The notes under the pieces: model-generated
Databases searched by the model: none
Told to the model about the DNA's origin: nothing
What the model saw: the letters and a program-made list of their open reading frames with translations, nothing else
In this document: positions 36,016 to 44,639 of the stretch, one piece after another
Layout of the letters: the number at the start of each line of letters is the position of its first letter
Numbering within the stretch: the first letter of the stretch is position 1
Position numbers and translations under genes: made by a program
Source: an uncultured Aquimarina sp.
GTDB lineage: Bacteria; Bacteroidota; Bacteroidia; Flavobacteriales; Flavobacteriaceae
Assembly (NCBI RefSeq): GCF_947492405.1
Contig: NZ_CANLMP010000002.1
Span: 1,154,222-1,218,221, forward strand
Length of the DNA: 64,000 nt
Reading direction: 5' to 3'

Positions 36016-36207
36016 ATGATGTCATTAAGTGTATTTTTAGGAATGTTAGGCCCTTGGCAAATCGCCTTGATTGTTGCTGTGGTTTTACTTTTGTTCGGAG
36101 GTAAAAAAATTCCGGAATTGATGAGGGGTTTAGGAAGCGGGATCAAAGAATTTAAAGATGCCTCAAAAGAAGAAGAAGATCCTAATAAAATAGAAGAGAA
36201 AAAATAA
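36016..36207 (+). CDS. tatA: Sec-independent translocase TatA/TatE family protein
   Basis: 63 residues, or 62 if the second Met (36019) is used. An N-terminal hydrophobic segment ([19 protein letters not shown]) is followed by the hinge and amphipathic helix [20 protein letters not shown], then a short acidic/basic tail. These are hallmark TatA features; TatB would be longer. It forms the channel of the twin-arginine pathway with TatC, which is not in the window. It is monocistronic, with a strong hairpin terminator 24 bp after the stop, and divergent from the M23 gene. Confidence 0.92.
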   Translation: MMSLSVFLGMLGPWQIALIVAVVLLLFGGKKIPELMRGLGSGIKEFKDASKEEEDPNKIEEKK

Positions 36208-36230
36208 CCTATAGTTATATAGTAGTAAAA

Positions 36231-36261
36231 ATGCCCAGCTTATATAAGCTGGGCATTTTTT
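36231..36261 (+). terminator. Rho-independent terminator of tatA
   Basis: A perfect 12-bp inverted repeat (ATGCCCAGCTTA and its complement, loop TA) at 36231-36256 is followed by five T. It lies 24 bp after the tatA stop. Confidence 0.9.
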
Positions 36262-36553
36262 ATTGAATAAATCGTTGACTACTCAAAATAAGTTATACTA
36301 AAGTAATCAAAAAACCACAGTTGTTAACGATTTGTGAAAACATAAACTACTATTTAGGAATGCATCATACATTGCTCATTTACAACGAATAAATAAAAAA
36401 ATTGTTCCCAAAAAACAACCATAAAACCTTAATTTTGACACATTAAACGTTTTGTTTTTACGGTAAAACCATAAAATTTGTGTATTTCATCGAAATAAAA
36501 AACCACTTCATCTAAAAGCTATTCATATGTTTTATTACATCGTTATTTCGTGT

Positions 36554-36561
36554 TAATTTTG
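36554..36561 (+). promoter_or_regulatory. Promoter -7 box for the small secreted protein
   Basis: TAATTTTG matches TAnnTTTG and lies 37 bp upstream of the ATG. A TGTTTT stretch about 20 bp further upstream could serve as the -33 element, but it is not a clean TTTG. Confidence 0.5.
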
Positions 36562-36598
36562 AGTCAAATAAGTAAGTAACTTCATAAAGCCCCAAACT

Positions 36599-36928
36599 AT
36601 GAAAACTATATTTTTTACCATCGTAATTTTATTTTCTTTCTCAAGTATTAGTGCGCAAGAGATTACTAATGAGAATACAACTACTGTTAAGGCATCAAAA
36701 TCAGATTTTTATAACGCTCTTATAAAGGCAAATAACTTTGATATTACGATCAAGGAAAACAAAAAAGAAGTTACTAATACTACTAAAAAGGATTTTTATA
36801 ATCTTTTATTAGAAAAAAACGGTTTTAATACTGATATTAAAAAAACAACAAGATTAACAAATCTTGTAAACAAAGAAGAAAATAAAAGAATCACTCAAAA
36901 AAATGCTACTGCAAGTTTACTACCATAA
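36599..36928 (+). CDS. Small secreted protein with two internal repeats, function unknown
   Basis: 109 residues. An N-terminal signal peptide (KTIFFTIVILFSFSSISAQ) with a likely cleavage after SISA is followed by a Lys/Asn-rich mature part. Two imperfect copies of about 27 residues are visible: SKSDFYNALIKANNFDITIK and TKKDFYNLLLEKNGFNTDIK, sharing the pattern K-x-D-F-Y-N-x-L-x3-N-x-F. I do not recognise a family. The gene has its own promoter-like box and a hairpin terminator, so it looks monocistronic. It has no Cys, no membrane segment after the signal, and no sorting domain, so a periplasmic location is the simplest reading. Confidence 0.72.
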   Translation: MKTIFFTIVILFSFSSISAQEITNENTTTVKASKSDFYNALIKANNFDITIKENKKEVTNTTKKDFYNLLLEKNGFNTDIKKTTRLTNLVNKEENKRITQKNATASLLP

Positions 36929-36953
36929 TTAGCTGGGGCATAAAAATATAGTA

Positions 36954-36989
36954 AATACTCCTTTTTATCTAAAAGGAGTATTTTTTTTT
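36954..36989 (+). terminator. Terminator between the small secreted protein and tex
   Basis: A perfect 12-bp inverted repeat (AATACTCCTTTT and its complement, loop TATCT) at 36954-36982 is followed by a run of T to 36989. It serves the plus-strand gene ending 25 bp earlier. It may also help stop transcription of the convergent tex gene, though the T-run on that side is poor. Confidence 0.9.
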
Positions 36990-36993
36990 AACT

Positions 36994-39120
36994 TTAATCT
37001 ACCAAAGAAAGCTGAATTCTCTTCCTGGGTAAATCTATACTCATTACAGTAACCATCAGATGCTGGTTTAACTGAACTACAGCATTTACATCACTGATAT
37101 ATTCATTCGCTAATTTTGAGATATGTATCAATCCGCTTTCTTTAATACCGATATCTACAAAACATCCAAAATTAGTAATGTTATTTACTATTCCGGGTAA
37201 TTTCATTCCGGCTTTTAGATCATTGATTGTTTTCACATTGGGATCGAATTCAAAAACAGTTGCTTTCTTTCTAGGGTCAACACCTGGTTTTTCTAATTCC
37301 TTCACGATATCATTCAGCGTTGGTAACCCTACATTGTCAGATATGTAATTCTGTAACTTGATATTGGTAATCGCTGTTTTATTTCCTATTAATTCCTTTA
37401 GCGGGACACCTACATCTTTTGCCATTTTAGAAACCAACTTGTATCGTTCCGGATGTACTGCAGAATTATCTAACGGATTATTAGGATCTGTAATTCTCAA
37501 AAAAGCCGCTGCTTGTTCATAGGCTTTACCTCCCAATCGTGGAACTTTTTTTAGTTCTTCTCTAGATTGTAGCGCTCCATTTTCTGATCTATAGTTTACT
37601 ATATTTTCTGCTAGCTTATCCCCTATTCCCGATACATAACTTAATAACGGTGCGCTGGCGGTATTTACATTAATCCCTACACTATTTACGCAACTCATCA
37701 CCACTGTATCGAGTTCGTTTTTTAGTTTGGTTTGATCTACATCATGTTGATATTGACCAACTCCAATTGCTTTTGGGTCTATTTTTACTAATTCTGCCAA
37801 AGGATCTGCCAATCTTCTTCCGATAGATACTGCTCCACGAACCGTTACATCATAATTAGGAAACTCTGCTCTTGCTATTTTAGAAGCTGAATATACTGAT
37901 GCGCCACTTTCGTTAACCATAAACACTTGAATTGGACCTTCGAATGGAATTTTTTTAATAAAAGCTTCTGTTTCTCTAGCCGCTGTTCCATTACCTATTG
38001 CAATGGCTTCAATTTTATATGCATTTACTAAAGACTTAATCTTTTTTATTCCATTAGTAGTTTCACGCTGTGGTGGATGTGGATATATATTTTCATTATG
38101 TAATAAATCTCCTTGTTCATCTAAACAAACCACTTTGCAACCAGATTTAAAACCAGGATCTAATGCCAGAATACGTTTCTGTCCCAATGGAGACGCTAGC
38201 AATAATTGTTTTAGGTTTTGAGCAAAAACTATGATTGCATTGTCATCTGCTTTTTCTTTAGCTTGATTTAGTACTTCTGTTGAAATTGCCGGAGTGAGCA
38301 ATCTTTTATATGCATCTGCAATCGCTAGAAACATTTGATCTGTGCAAGCTTCGATATTAGATTTGATCATAATATCATCTATAATATCTAGTGCATCATT
38401 TTCAGGAACCGAAATTTTTACTCGGACTATCTTCTCATTTTCTGCTCTAAGAATAGCCAATAATCTGTGTGATGGGCATTTTTGCAATGGTTCTTCCCAT
38501 TCAAAATATTGTTGATACTTCTGTGCCTCTTCTTCGTCTTTTTTTGTTTTTACTACTGTAGAAGATATGGCTGCTCTGCGTTGATATAATCTACGAAGTC
38601 TATTTCTTACTGTCGAATCTTCATTGATCCATTCTGCAATAATATCTCTTGCTCCCTGTAAGGCCAGTTCTTCATTGATAATTGTATCGTTAAGATATTG
38701 AGAAGCTACAAATATAATTTCCTCTTCGCGTTGTTGCATTATAATCTTAGCCAGAGGTTCTAATCCCTGTTCTTTTGCTATAGAAGCTTTGGTCTTACGC
38801 TTTTTCTTATAGGGTAGATATATATCTTCTACTTCAGACAAAGTCTGTGCAGCTTCTATACGCTTTTGCAATTCGGGTGTTAGCGCTTCTTGTTCTTTGA
38901 TACTAGCAATAACACTTTCTTTTCTTTTTTGTAAAGTTTCAAAATTGGTTTTATACTTTACAATTTCGCCAATCTCTACCTCATCCAGATTACCGGTCAT
39001 TTCTTTACGATATCTAGAAATAAATGGAATCGTAGCTCCATCATCTAGTAATTCGATGGTTTTAGTGATTTGCTTTTCCGAAACAGGAACCTGTTTCGCT
39101 ATAAAAGAAACAATATTCAT
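36994..39120 (-). CDS. tex: Tex family transcription accessory protein, S1 RNA-binding
   Basis: 708 residues, a typical Tex length. The N-terminal helical region has PFISRYRKEMTGNLDE and EDIYLPYKKKRKTKAS. The YqgF/RNase-H-like domain follows (ILALDPGFKSGCKVVCLDE near 320). Helix-hairpin-helix repeats (INVNTASAPLLSYVSGIGDK and KVPRLGGKAYEQAAAFLRI) come next, and the C-terminal S1 domain has GIVNNITNFGCFVDIGIKE and GLIHISKL. The protein binds nucleic acids and is linked to transcript processing and stress tolerance. It is convergent with the small secreted protein gene and stands alone. Confidence 0.95.
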   Translation of the reverse strand: MNIVSFIAKQVPVSEKQITKTIELLDDGATIPFISRYRKEMTGNLDEVEIGEIVKYKTNFETLQKRKESVIASIKEQEALTPELQKRIEAAQTLSEVEDIYLPYKKKRKTKASIAKEQGLEPLAKIIMQQREEEIIFVASQYLNDTIINEELALQGARDIIAEWINEDSTVRNRLRRLYQRRAAISSTVVKTKKDEEEAQKYQQYFEWEEPLQKCPSHRLLAILRAENEKIVRVKISVPENDALDIIDDIMIKSNIEACTDQMFLAIADAYKRLLTPAISTEVLNQAKEKADDNAIIVFAQNLKQLLLASPLGQKRILALDPGFKSGCKVVCLDEQGDLLHNENIYPHPPQRETTNGIKKIKSLVNAYKIEAIAIGNGTAARETEAFIKKIPFEGPIQVFMVNESGASVYSASKIARAEFPNYDVTVRGAVSIGRRLADPLAELVKIDPKAIGVGQYQHDVDQTKLKNELDTVVMSCVNSVGINVNTASAPLLSYVSGIGDKLAENIVNYRSENGALQSREELKKVPRLGGKAYEQAAAFLRITDPNNPLDNSAVHPERYKLVSKMAKDVGVPLKELIGNKTAITNIKLQNYISDNVGLPTLNDIVKELEKPGVDPRKKATVFEFDPNVKTINDLKAGMKLPGIVNNITNFGCFVDIGIKESGLIHISKLANEYISDVNAVVQLNQHLMVTVMSIDLPRKRIQLSLVD

Positions 39121-39322
39121 TGGTTACATTTTTTTGAACCGCTAAATATATTATAAACCTTGTCTAATATCAAAACTTATTAGGAATTCGTCTTATCCTA
39201 ATCATAAACATGTTTTGGATACATTTTGCTTCCATTGCATTACAACAAATATTTAAAATGGACGCCTCTTTCTATAATAATTATCTAAACGGGCAACGGA
39301 ATAAAGAGTATTATCTATAAAC

Positions 39323-39353
39323 CCCTCACCTTAATCCTCTCCCCAAGGAGAAG
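39323..39353. repeat. Dispersed intergenic CCCTCA...CTCCCCAAGGAG motif, copy 1
   Basis: The stretch CCCTCACC, then CCTCTCCCCAAGGAGAAG, forms a small hairpin around CTCC/GGAG. A similar stretch occurs at 44880-44911. Sequences of this general form recur between genes in many bacteria, so this looks like a dispersed repeat. It lies downstream of the DUF4837-like gene on the minus strand and could act in termination. Confidence 0.5.
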
Positions 39354-39388
39354 AAACTCTGTTTTAGAATTGCAAAGGTTAAACTTTA

Positions 39389-40372
39389 CTAATCGAATTT
39401 AATGGTTTTAATAATCGCTTCTAACTCGAAGATATAGTTTCTTTTTCTTACTGATGGCGCCAGGACAAAACCTTCTATAACAAACTGCCTGTTGTTAGAT
39501 ACATCATCAATCACATAATTTACAAAAGGGCCTGCCATATATCTGTCTTTAATTTCCCAGGTTCCTTTGGTTTCAAAAGTAAACTTGTTATCTAAAGAGG
39601 TTTCATATAAATATGGTGCATATGCTTCTTCTGTTATGAATTTTCCAGAATTGGTAGGAATTTTTAATTGACCAATAGAGTCCCTTACTTGTATGATCTT
39701 AGCAATGGTATTAGAATCTTTTGGTATTGCTCCTAAAGGAAGTTCATAAATCATAAGGTTGATGTCTCCATTCTTGATGTCTTTACGCAACCAAAAAAAC
39801 TTATCTTCTTCTTTAGCAATTCTATATGCAGATGGGATTTTCAGTGTAATGCCCATTTTCTCTTGCAATTGAGGAATGTATTCTACCGATTTTTTAATTC
39901 GATATTGTTTTTCTTTGGTTTCTATTTTCTTGTATTTAGCAATAATCCCATCGGATCTTTCCTGAATCAAACGGATAATTTCGCCTTCACTGGTACCAGT
40001 AATCACATAACCCAATTGAGGAGTCGCATATTTATTTTTTGCTACATATACTTTGGATTCTTCTCCTTTTTCTATTTTAAGAAACATTCTCCTTCTTCTG
40101 GCAATCCCTGTAAATGCATCAGCGGGCAATTGTCTCATAGAAAATAATGGTTCTTCTTGTGGTAAACCTGGGACTTCTGCCCCGAAATATTTACGTATGG
40201 TATCGCCTAAACTACCTGTCCATAACTCATTATCTATTACTACAGATAATTCGTTTATTTTACCTACGGATTGAGCAAGAGAGCCGTTTATTTTTTCTGA
40301 AGTGTCTTTTTTAGTTTCTGTACAGCTTACTATACATAATACACTGATGATGGCAAGAGCTAGTTTTTTCAT
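39389..40372 (-). CDS. DUF4837-like lipoprotein
   Basis: 327 residues from the ATG at 40372, where a lipoprotein signal begins (KKLALAIISVLCIVSC, lipid-attachment Cys at 17). A longer frame from 40405 is not a better start, since a promoter box would fall within it. The mature part has DNELWTGSLGDTIRKYFG, LFSMRQLPADAFTG and FFWLRKDIKNGDINLMIYEL, features I recall from DUF4837, a Bacteroidota family of unknown function. The ending IIKTIKFD is also family-like. It is transcribed from its own promoter-like box, directly behind a terminator of the next gene. Confidence 0.8.
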   Translation of the reverse strand: MKKLALAIISVLCIVSCTETKKDTSEKINGSLAQSVGKINELSVVIDNELWTGSLGDTIRKYFGAEVPGLPQEEPLFSMRQLPADAFTGIARRRRMFLKIEKGEESKVYVAKNKYATPQLGYVITGTSEGEIIRLIQERSDGIIAKYKKIETKEKQYRIKKSVEYIPQLQEKMGITLKIPSAYRIAKEEDKFFWLRKDIKNGDINLMIYELPLGAIPKDSNTIAKIIQVRDSIGQLKIPTNSGKFITEEAYAPYLYETSLDNKFTFETKGTWEIKDRYMAGPFVNYVIDDVSNNRQFVIEGFVLAPSVRKRNYIFELEAIIKTIKFD

Positions 40373-40408
40373 AATACAAATATACTTGGGATGTGCTAAT
40401 ATCAAAAA
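40321..40408 (-). repeat. Promoter plus signal-peptide segment, copy 1
   Basis: By hand alignment this 88-bp stretch differs from 40942-41029 at 11 positions. It spans the promoter box, the start codon and the lipoprotein signal peptide of the DUF4837-like gene. The coding parts that follow are unrelated. Confidence 0.85.
40377..40407 (-). promoter_or_regulatory. Promoter of the DUF4837-like gene, possibly leaderless
   Basis: On the minus strand TTTTG (40407-40403) is followed by an 18-bp spacer and TATATTTG (40384-40377), a good match to the Bacteroidota TTTG/TAnnTTTG pair. Only four bases separate the -7 box from the ATG, so transcription may start at or next to the start codon. Confidence 0.6.
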
Positions 40409-40436
40409 AAATACTATCCATATAACGGATATAGTA
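40404..40436 (-). terminator. Terminator of the upstream sorting-domain-like lipoprotein gene
   Basis: On the minus strand an inverted repeat (TACTATATCC, loop GTTATAT, GGATAGTA, with a two-base bulge) is followed by eight T. It lies 75 bp after the stop of the 40511-40993 gene. Its T-run merges with the -33 element of the next promoter. Confidence 0.6.
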
Positions 40437-40510
40437 CTCTTTATGACATCATAAACCGTTCCAATTGTATTTTAGGAGTTTAAAAATCGTAACTATGAGC
40501 TAATAATAGA

Positions 40511-40993
40511 TTACCGAATTACCGGGTCTGGATCAGATGGATCAAAAAGACAAGAAATAGATATATTGATATTTGGGGTCTTAACTGCACAAATATACCC
40601 TGTAGCTTTAAATGTATCGCCATTATCTACCTCTAATTCATATCGATATACTCTTGTGTCAAAATCTTCATCTGATATAGTTTCACTAAAATTTTGACTA
40701 TCCTCAACACTAAAACCATCCGCTTCAAGAACTAGGTTGTTATTCAGGAAAAACTTAACGGAATTGTTAGGAAAATCTTCAAGACCTATAAAATAATATG
40801 TGTCATGAAATCCATCTCTATTTGGCGTGAAATATTTTGGTGGCTCAATTTCCTTTCCTTCTGGTAAGTTGTTTACTTGAATGACATAAGAATCTTCAGA
40901 ACAGCAAGTTTTCTGTTCTATTGGAGCATCATCATCATTGTTACAACTTATTATACATAGTACACTGATGATGGTAAAAACTAGTTTTTTCAT
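40511..40993 (-). CDS. Lipoprotein with a domain resembling the T9SS type B sorting domain (copy 2)
   Basis: 160 residues. The lipoprotein signal (KKLVFTIISVLCIISC, Cys 17) is nearly identical to that of the DUF4837-like protein. After a linker with a Cys-Cys pair (KTCCSEDSYVI) comes a domain starting PPKYFTPNRDGFHDTYYFIG and LEDFPNNSVKFFLNNNLVLE, clearly like the core of the gliding-motility-associated C-terminal (CHU_C, type B) domain. The last third (TYRYELEVDNGDTFKATG-like strand, then GYICAVKTP) departs from it. Such domains normally end very large secreted proteins, yet here the domain makes up most of the mature protein. It is a paralogue of the next gene upstream. Function is unknown. 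Confidence 0.72.
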   Translation of the reverse strand: MKKLVFTIISVLCIISCNNDDDAPIEQKTCCSEDSYVIQVNNLPEGKEIEPPKYFTPNRDGFHDTYYFIGLEDFPNNSVKFFLNNNLVLEADGFSVEDSQNFSETISDEDFDTRVYRYELEVDNGDTFKATGYICAVKTPNINISISCLFDPSDPDPVIR

Positions 40994-41029
40994 AATATAA
41001 ATATACTTGGGATGCGTTACTATTAAAAA
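40942..41029 (-). repeat. Promoter plus signal-peptide segment, copy 2
   Basis: Partner of 40321-40408 (11 differences in 88 bp by hand alignment). It covers the upstream box, start codon and signal peptide of the 40511-40993 lipoprotein gene. Confidence 0.85.
40998..41005 (-). promoter_or_regulatory. Promoter-like box of the 40511-40993 lipoprotein gene
   Basis: On the minus strand this reads TATATTTA, one base from TAnnTTTG, four bases before the ATG. It is the counterpart of the better box in copy 1, so it may be a weakened promoter. Confidence 0.4.
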
Positions 41030-41035
41030 TTATAA

Positions 41036-41500
41036 TTAATCAAAGAGAGGATCGCCGAGATCAAAAGCGTTACAGCTATCTATATCACCGCCAGAAGATT
41101 TTACGGCACATATTGTTCCTCTAGCTTTAAAACTATCTCCGTTATCAATTATTAACTCATAGGTAAAAACCTTTTGAGTAAAAGAATCATTTACTAAGTC
41201 AATACCAAATACTTGATTCTGGTGATAATTATTTGTCTCAAAAACTAAAATATTATTTGAAAAAACTTTTATAGAGTTATTAGGATATGCTGCAAGACCA
41301 GCTATTATAAAAGCATCATTTACACCATCTCCATTAGGAGTAATTACATTAAAAATATTTATTTGCGTATCTCCAGAAAGATTATTTGTTTCAACAACCA
41401 AAGAATCTTCTCCACAACAAGAAAGACTATTGTCATTATCGTCGCTATTACAGCTAATTAAAAAAATAAGAGATGTTACAACTAATAAAAGTTTCTGCAT
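41036..41500 (-). CDS. Lipoprotein with a domain resembling the T9SS type B sorting domain (copy 1)
   Basis: 154 residues. Lipoprotein signal QKLLLVVTSLIFLISC (Cys 17), then a Cys-Cys pair (SLSCCGEDSLVVETNN) and the domain NVITPNGDGVNDAFIIAGL followed by AAYPNNSIKVFSNNILVFE, a strong match to the CHU_C core (TPNGDGxND, YPNN, IxVF). The end (FTYELIIDNGDSFKARG, then TICAVKSS) is shared with the copy downstream and not with the usual sorting domain. It is 42 bp upstream of its paralogue and 31 bp downstream of the LysM transglycosylase gene, so the three may be co-transcribed. The Cys residues after the lipid-attachment site could form disulfides outside the cytoplasm. Confidence 0.75.
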   Translation of the reverse strand: MQKLLLVVTSLIFLISCNSDDNDNSLSCCGEDSLVVETNNLSGDTQINIFNVITPNGDGVNDAFIIAGLAAYPNNSIKVFSNNILVFETNNYHQNQVFGIDLVNDSFTQKVFTYELIIDNGDSFKARGTICAVKSSGGDIDSCNAFDLGDPLFD

Positions 41501-41531
41501 AGGTTTAGTTCGATTGACTAAAAAAGTATTA

Positions 41532-43160
41532 TTAAGACTTTGTTACCTTCAACTTCATACCGGGTTTAATTCCTGTACCACTGATATTATTCCAGCTTCT
41601 AAGGTTTTCGATAGAAACTCCTTTAAACTTTTGCGAAATACTCCATAAGGTATCTCCAGATTTTACGGTATACACTTCAGAACTTCCTGGATTCGAACTT
41701 GCAACAGCTGTTTTGGTAGTTGTTTTCTTTTTTGGCCTATCCACCACTGGTCGACGTGGATATATAGTTAATCGTTGTCCGATTCTAAGATTATTACTAC
41801 GTAATCCATTCCATCTTTTGATTTGACTTACACGCACTCCATATCTTCTAGCAATTTTACCCAGAAAATCACCACTTCGTACCCGATATCTAATTCTATC
41901 ATTGGCTTCGATAAACTTAGGGAGCGGTTTTTCTCGTTTATTAAATTCTGTTTGTGCAAGCGTATATATTTGATCTTCGTTTGTTACAAACGTACCTATT
42001 TGATCAAGTGGTAAACGTAGCACATAGTTTTCATCTTTAATATGCGGGATAATATCTAGTTTATATGAAGGGTTTAAAAACTGCAACTCTTCCATATTGA
42101 TATCCATAACTTCGGAAACCTGATCCAGCGTAATCATCTGTTTTACTTTTACAGTATCCGTTTCGAAATATGCAAATTCTGGTCGTCTAGGCTTAAACCC
42201 GTGTTCTTCTGCATATTCAAAAATATACATGGTTGCCAAAAACGCAGGTAGATATCCAGCGGTCTCTCTAGGTAGATTATGACGAATATTCCAGTAATTC
42301 TTATATCCTCCACTTCGTCTTATTGCTTTAGTTACATTTCCTGGTCCGGAATTGTATGATGCTAATGCCAGATCCCAATCACCAAATACACGATAAAGAC
42401 TGGCTAAGTATTTACAAGCAGCTTGAGTTGCCATAATTGGATCCATGCGTTCATCTACATATGAACTTACTTCTAATCCGAACATTTTTCCGGTTCCGAA
42501 CATAAATTGCCATAAACCTGTTGCTCCAACTCTAGATTTTGCTCTTGGTTTTAATGCAGATTCTACAATTGCTAAATATTTTATTTCTAAAGGAATATTT
42601 TGATTATCTAATTCTTGCTCGAATAGTGGAAAGTAAAATTCACTTAAAGCCATTAGTCTTTCTAAATGCTCATGACGATTCTTAAGATAATTCTTAATGA
42701 CACTTTCTAGTGAAGGATTATACTCCACGTTAAAAGGAGTACGTGCATTCAATTCTATCAATCTGGCTTTTAACGTATCTGTGGGAAGGTCTACATACTC
42801 TACTGGCTCATATTCTAGTTCCGTAACCGATTTATAGATTGTATCAAATAAACTGGAATTGTATAATTCTTGTTTCCAAATGGAATCTAATTGTGCCATT
42901 TTAGGATGATCCTTCGCAGTATACATCACACTATCTTTAACACTGGTTTTTGTAAACGTAGTGGTTTTTAGCTCTCCGATTGTACTAATCACTTTGGTCG
43001 TATCAATTACCTGAACAGTATCTTTTTTTAGTGTAAGTTCTTTATCAAGTGCTAATATTCTGGACGCTTTTGTATTCGTGGATGATGGGATGGTATCCTG
43101 AGCCTGAAGTGTACTCAGACAAAAAAGAAAACTAAGATATAACCAACAATTTTTAATCAT
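41532..43160 (-). CDS. MltD-like lytic transglycosylase with LysM domains
   Basis: 542 residues from the ATG at 43160, which begins a signal peptide (KNCWLYLSFLFCLSTLQAQ). A longer frame from 43289 adds unlikely sequence. The SLT domain has the catalytic Glu in YLAIVESALKPRAKSRVGAT (E200) and TGLWQFMFGTGKMFGLEV, YNSGPGNVTKAIRRSGGYKN. Two LysM repeats close the protein (YRVRSGDFLGKIARRYGVRV and YTVKSGDTLWSISQKFKGVS). A degenerate third repeat may lie before them near residues 370-425. It cleaves peptidoglycan glycan strands to form 1,6-anhydromuropeptides in the periplasm. It lies 31 bp upstream of the first sorting-domain-like lipoprotein. Confidence 0.92.
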   Translation of the reverse strand: MIKNCWLYLSFLFCLSTLQAQDTIPSSTNTKASRILALDKELTLKKDTVQVIDTTKVISTIGELKTTTFTKTSVKDSVMYTAKDHPKMAQLDSIWKQELYNSSLFDTIYKSVTELEYEPVEYVDLPTDTLKARLIELNARTPFNVEYNPSLESVIKNYLKNRHEHLERLMALSEFYFPLFEQELDNQNIPLEIKYLAIVESALKPRAKSRVGATGLWQFMFGTGKMFGLEVSSYVDERMDPIMATQAACKYLASLYRVFGDWDLALASYNSGPGNVTKAIRRSGGYKNYWNIRHNLPRETAGYLPAFLATMYIFEYAEEHGFKPRRPEFAYFETDTVKVKQMITLDQVSEVMDINMEELQFLNPSYKLDIIPHIKDENYVLRLPLDQIGTFVTNEDQIYTLAQTEFNKREKPLPKFIEANDRIRYRVRSGDFLGKIARRYGVRVSQIKRWNGLRSNNLRIGQRLTIYPRRPVVDRPKKKTTTKTAVASSNPGSSEVYTVKSGDTLWSISQKFKGVSIENLRSWNNISGTGIKPGMKLKVTKS

Positions 43161-43300
43161 TTTCGGATATTGTTTACAATTACTCAAACTAACGGATAAT
43201 TTGGGGTGATTAGTACGATCTTTCAACAAGTTATCAACAACACCGACGCGAAAATCGCAATTTTTTTCTAAAATCCAAAAAATCAACAAGTTAAAAACAT

Positions 43301-43329
43301 AAAAAAATCAGTCTAAATGACTGATTTTT
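43301..43329 (-). terminator. Rho-independent terminator of pgk
   Basis: A perfect 11-bp inverted repeat (AAAAATCAGTC and its complement, loop TAAAT) at 43303-43329. Read on the minus strand it ends in seven T. It lies about 120 bp downstream of the pgk stop and upstream of the transglycosylase gene. Confidence 0.8.
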
Positions 43330-43451
43330 AATAACTTTTAAATATACCAAGACTTTTCTTACAGAATTTTACACCTTATGTTGATTCGTAAATAATCTTG
43401 AGGAATTAATTTATAGAGCTAGATTCTGTTGTTGAGCAGAATAGCTTCCAA

Positions 43452-44639
43452 CTAATTTCCAATTGCTGCGATACCTGGAAGTGTTTTTCCTTCTAAGCTT
43501 TCTAACATCGCTCCACCACCGGTAGAAACATAACTTACTTTATCCCCAAAACCAAACTGTTTTACTGCTGCAACAGAATCACCGCCGCCAACAAGAGAAA
43601 ATGCTCCTTTTTCGGTTGCTTCTGCAATAGAATGCCCTAGTGTTATTGTTCCATTTGCAAAGTTTTCCATCTCGAATACTCCCAATGGTCCGTTCCAAAG
43701 TATTGTTTTGGAATTTAATATCACCTGATGAAAATTCTTTAATGTTTCTGGTCCTGCATCTAAGCCTTGCCAACCATCAGGAATTGCATCAACACTCATT
43801 GCTTTAGTATTCGCATTGTTATCAAAAGCATCGGCACCAATTACATCTACTGGTAAGTGTATTTGTACTCCTTTTTCTTCTGCTTTCTTTAAAATTTCCA
43901 AAGCCAGCTCTTGTTTATCGTCTTCACAAATAGAATCTCCTATCTGACCTCCTTGCGCTTTGACAAATGTATATGTCATTCCGCCACTGATGATAAGGTG
44001 GTCTACTTTATCTAAAATATTTTCAATAATGGTAATTTTAGAAGAAACTTTAGATCCTCCTAAAACAGCAGTAATAGGTTTTTCTCCGCTTTTTAATACC
44101 TTATCGATACTTTCTATTTCCTTAGCTAATAAAATTCCGAAACATTTGCTTTCTGGGAAAAACTGTGCTACGATTGTTGTAGATGCATGTGCCCTGTGCG
44201 CAGTACCAAAAGCATCGTTTACATAAATATCACCTAATTTTGATAGCTGTTCAGCAAAACCAGTATCTCCCGCAGTTTCTTCTTTATGAAACCTTAGGTT
44301 TTCTAGTAATAAAACTTCACCAGGATTTAATTGCGCTACAGCATCTTCCGCTTCTTGACCCACACAATTGGTTACAAATTTCACTTGTACACCTATTACT
44401 TGTGATACCTCATCTACAATGTGATTTAATGAAAATTCATCCTGAACTCCTTTTGGACGACCTAAATGAGACATTAAAACGGCGCTTCCACCATCTTCGA
44501 GCACTTTAATAATAGTTGGCTTGGCAGCTTCAATTCTGGTATTGTCAGTCACCTTAAAATTCTCATCTAGAGGAACATTAAAATCTACTCGAATTAATGC
44601 TTTTTTATTTTCAAAATTGAAATCATTGATTGTCTTCAT
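43452..44639 (-). CDS. pgk: Phosphoglycerate kinase
   Basis: 395 residues from the ATG at 44639 ([20 protein letters not shown]), the usual start for the family; a longer frame from 44738 has no support. Family motifs are [10 protein letters not shown] near 17-26, [37 protein letters not shown] and the nucleotide-binding [16 protein letters not shown] with [16 protein letters not shown] at the end. It transfers phosphate from 1,3-bisphosphoglycerate to ADP in glycolysis, in the cytoplasm. It stands alone, divergent from holB, with its own terminator. Confidence 0.97.
   Translation of the reverse strand: MKTINDFNFENKKALIRVDFNVPLDENFKVTDNTRIEAAKPTIIKVLEDGGSAVLMSHLGRPKGVQDEFSLNHIVDEVSQVIGVQVKFVTNCVGQEAEDAVAQLNPGEVLLLENLRFHKEETAGDTGFAEQLSKLGDIYVNDAFGTAHRAHASTTIVAQFFPESKCFGILLAKEIESIDKVLKSGEKPITAVLGGSKVSSKITIIENILDKVDHLIISGGMTYTFVKAQGGQIGDSICEDDKQELALEILKKAEEKGVQIHLPVDVIGADAFDNNANTKAMSVDAIPDGWQGLDAGPETLKNFHQVILNSKTILWNGPLGVFEMENFANGTITLGHSIAEATEKGAFSLVGGGDSVAAVKQFGFGDKVSYVSTGGGAMLESLEGKTLPGIAAIGN

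Larger units (their letters stand above)
36208..36598. other. Intergenic region, tatA to small secreted protein
   Basis: A 391-bp AT-rich gap. It holds the tatA terminator at its left end and a candidate promoter at 36554-36561 near its right end. The middle (about 36270-36540) contains no open reading frame of note, no tRNA and no repeat that I can support. Confidence 0.7.

Noticed and set aside
43195..43250. Possible DnaA box or replication origin near GTTATCAACAA
   Set aside because: It is a single imperfect match with no dnaA, dnaN or repeated boxes nearby, in the leader of a transglycosylase gene.
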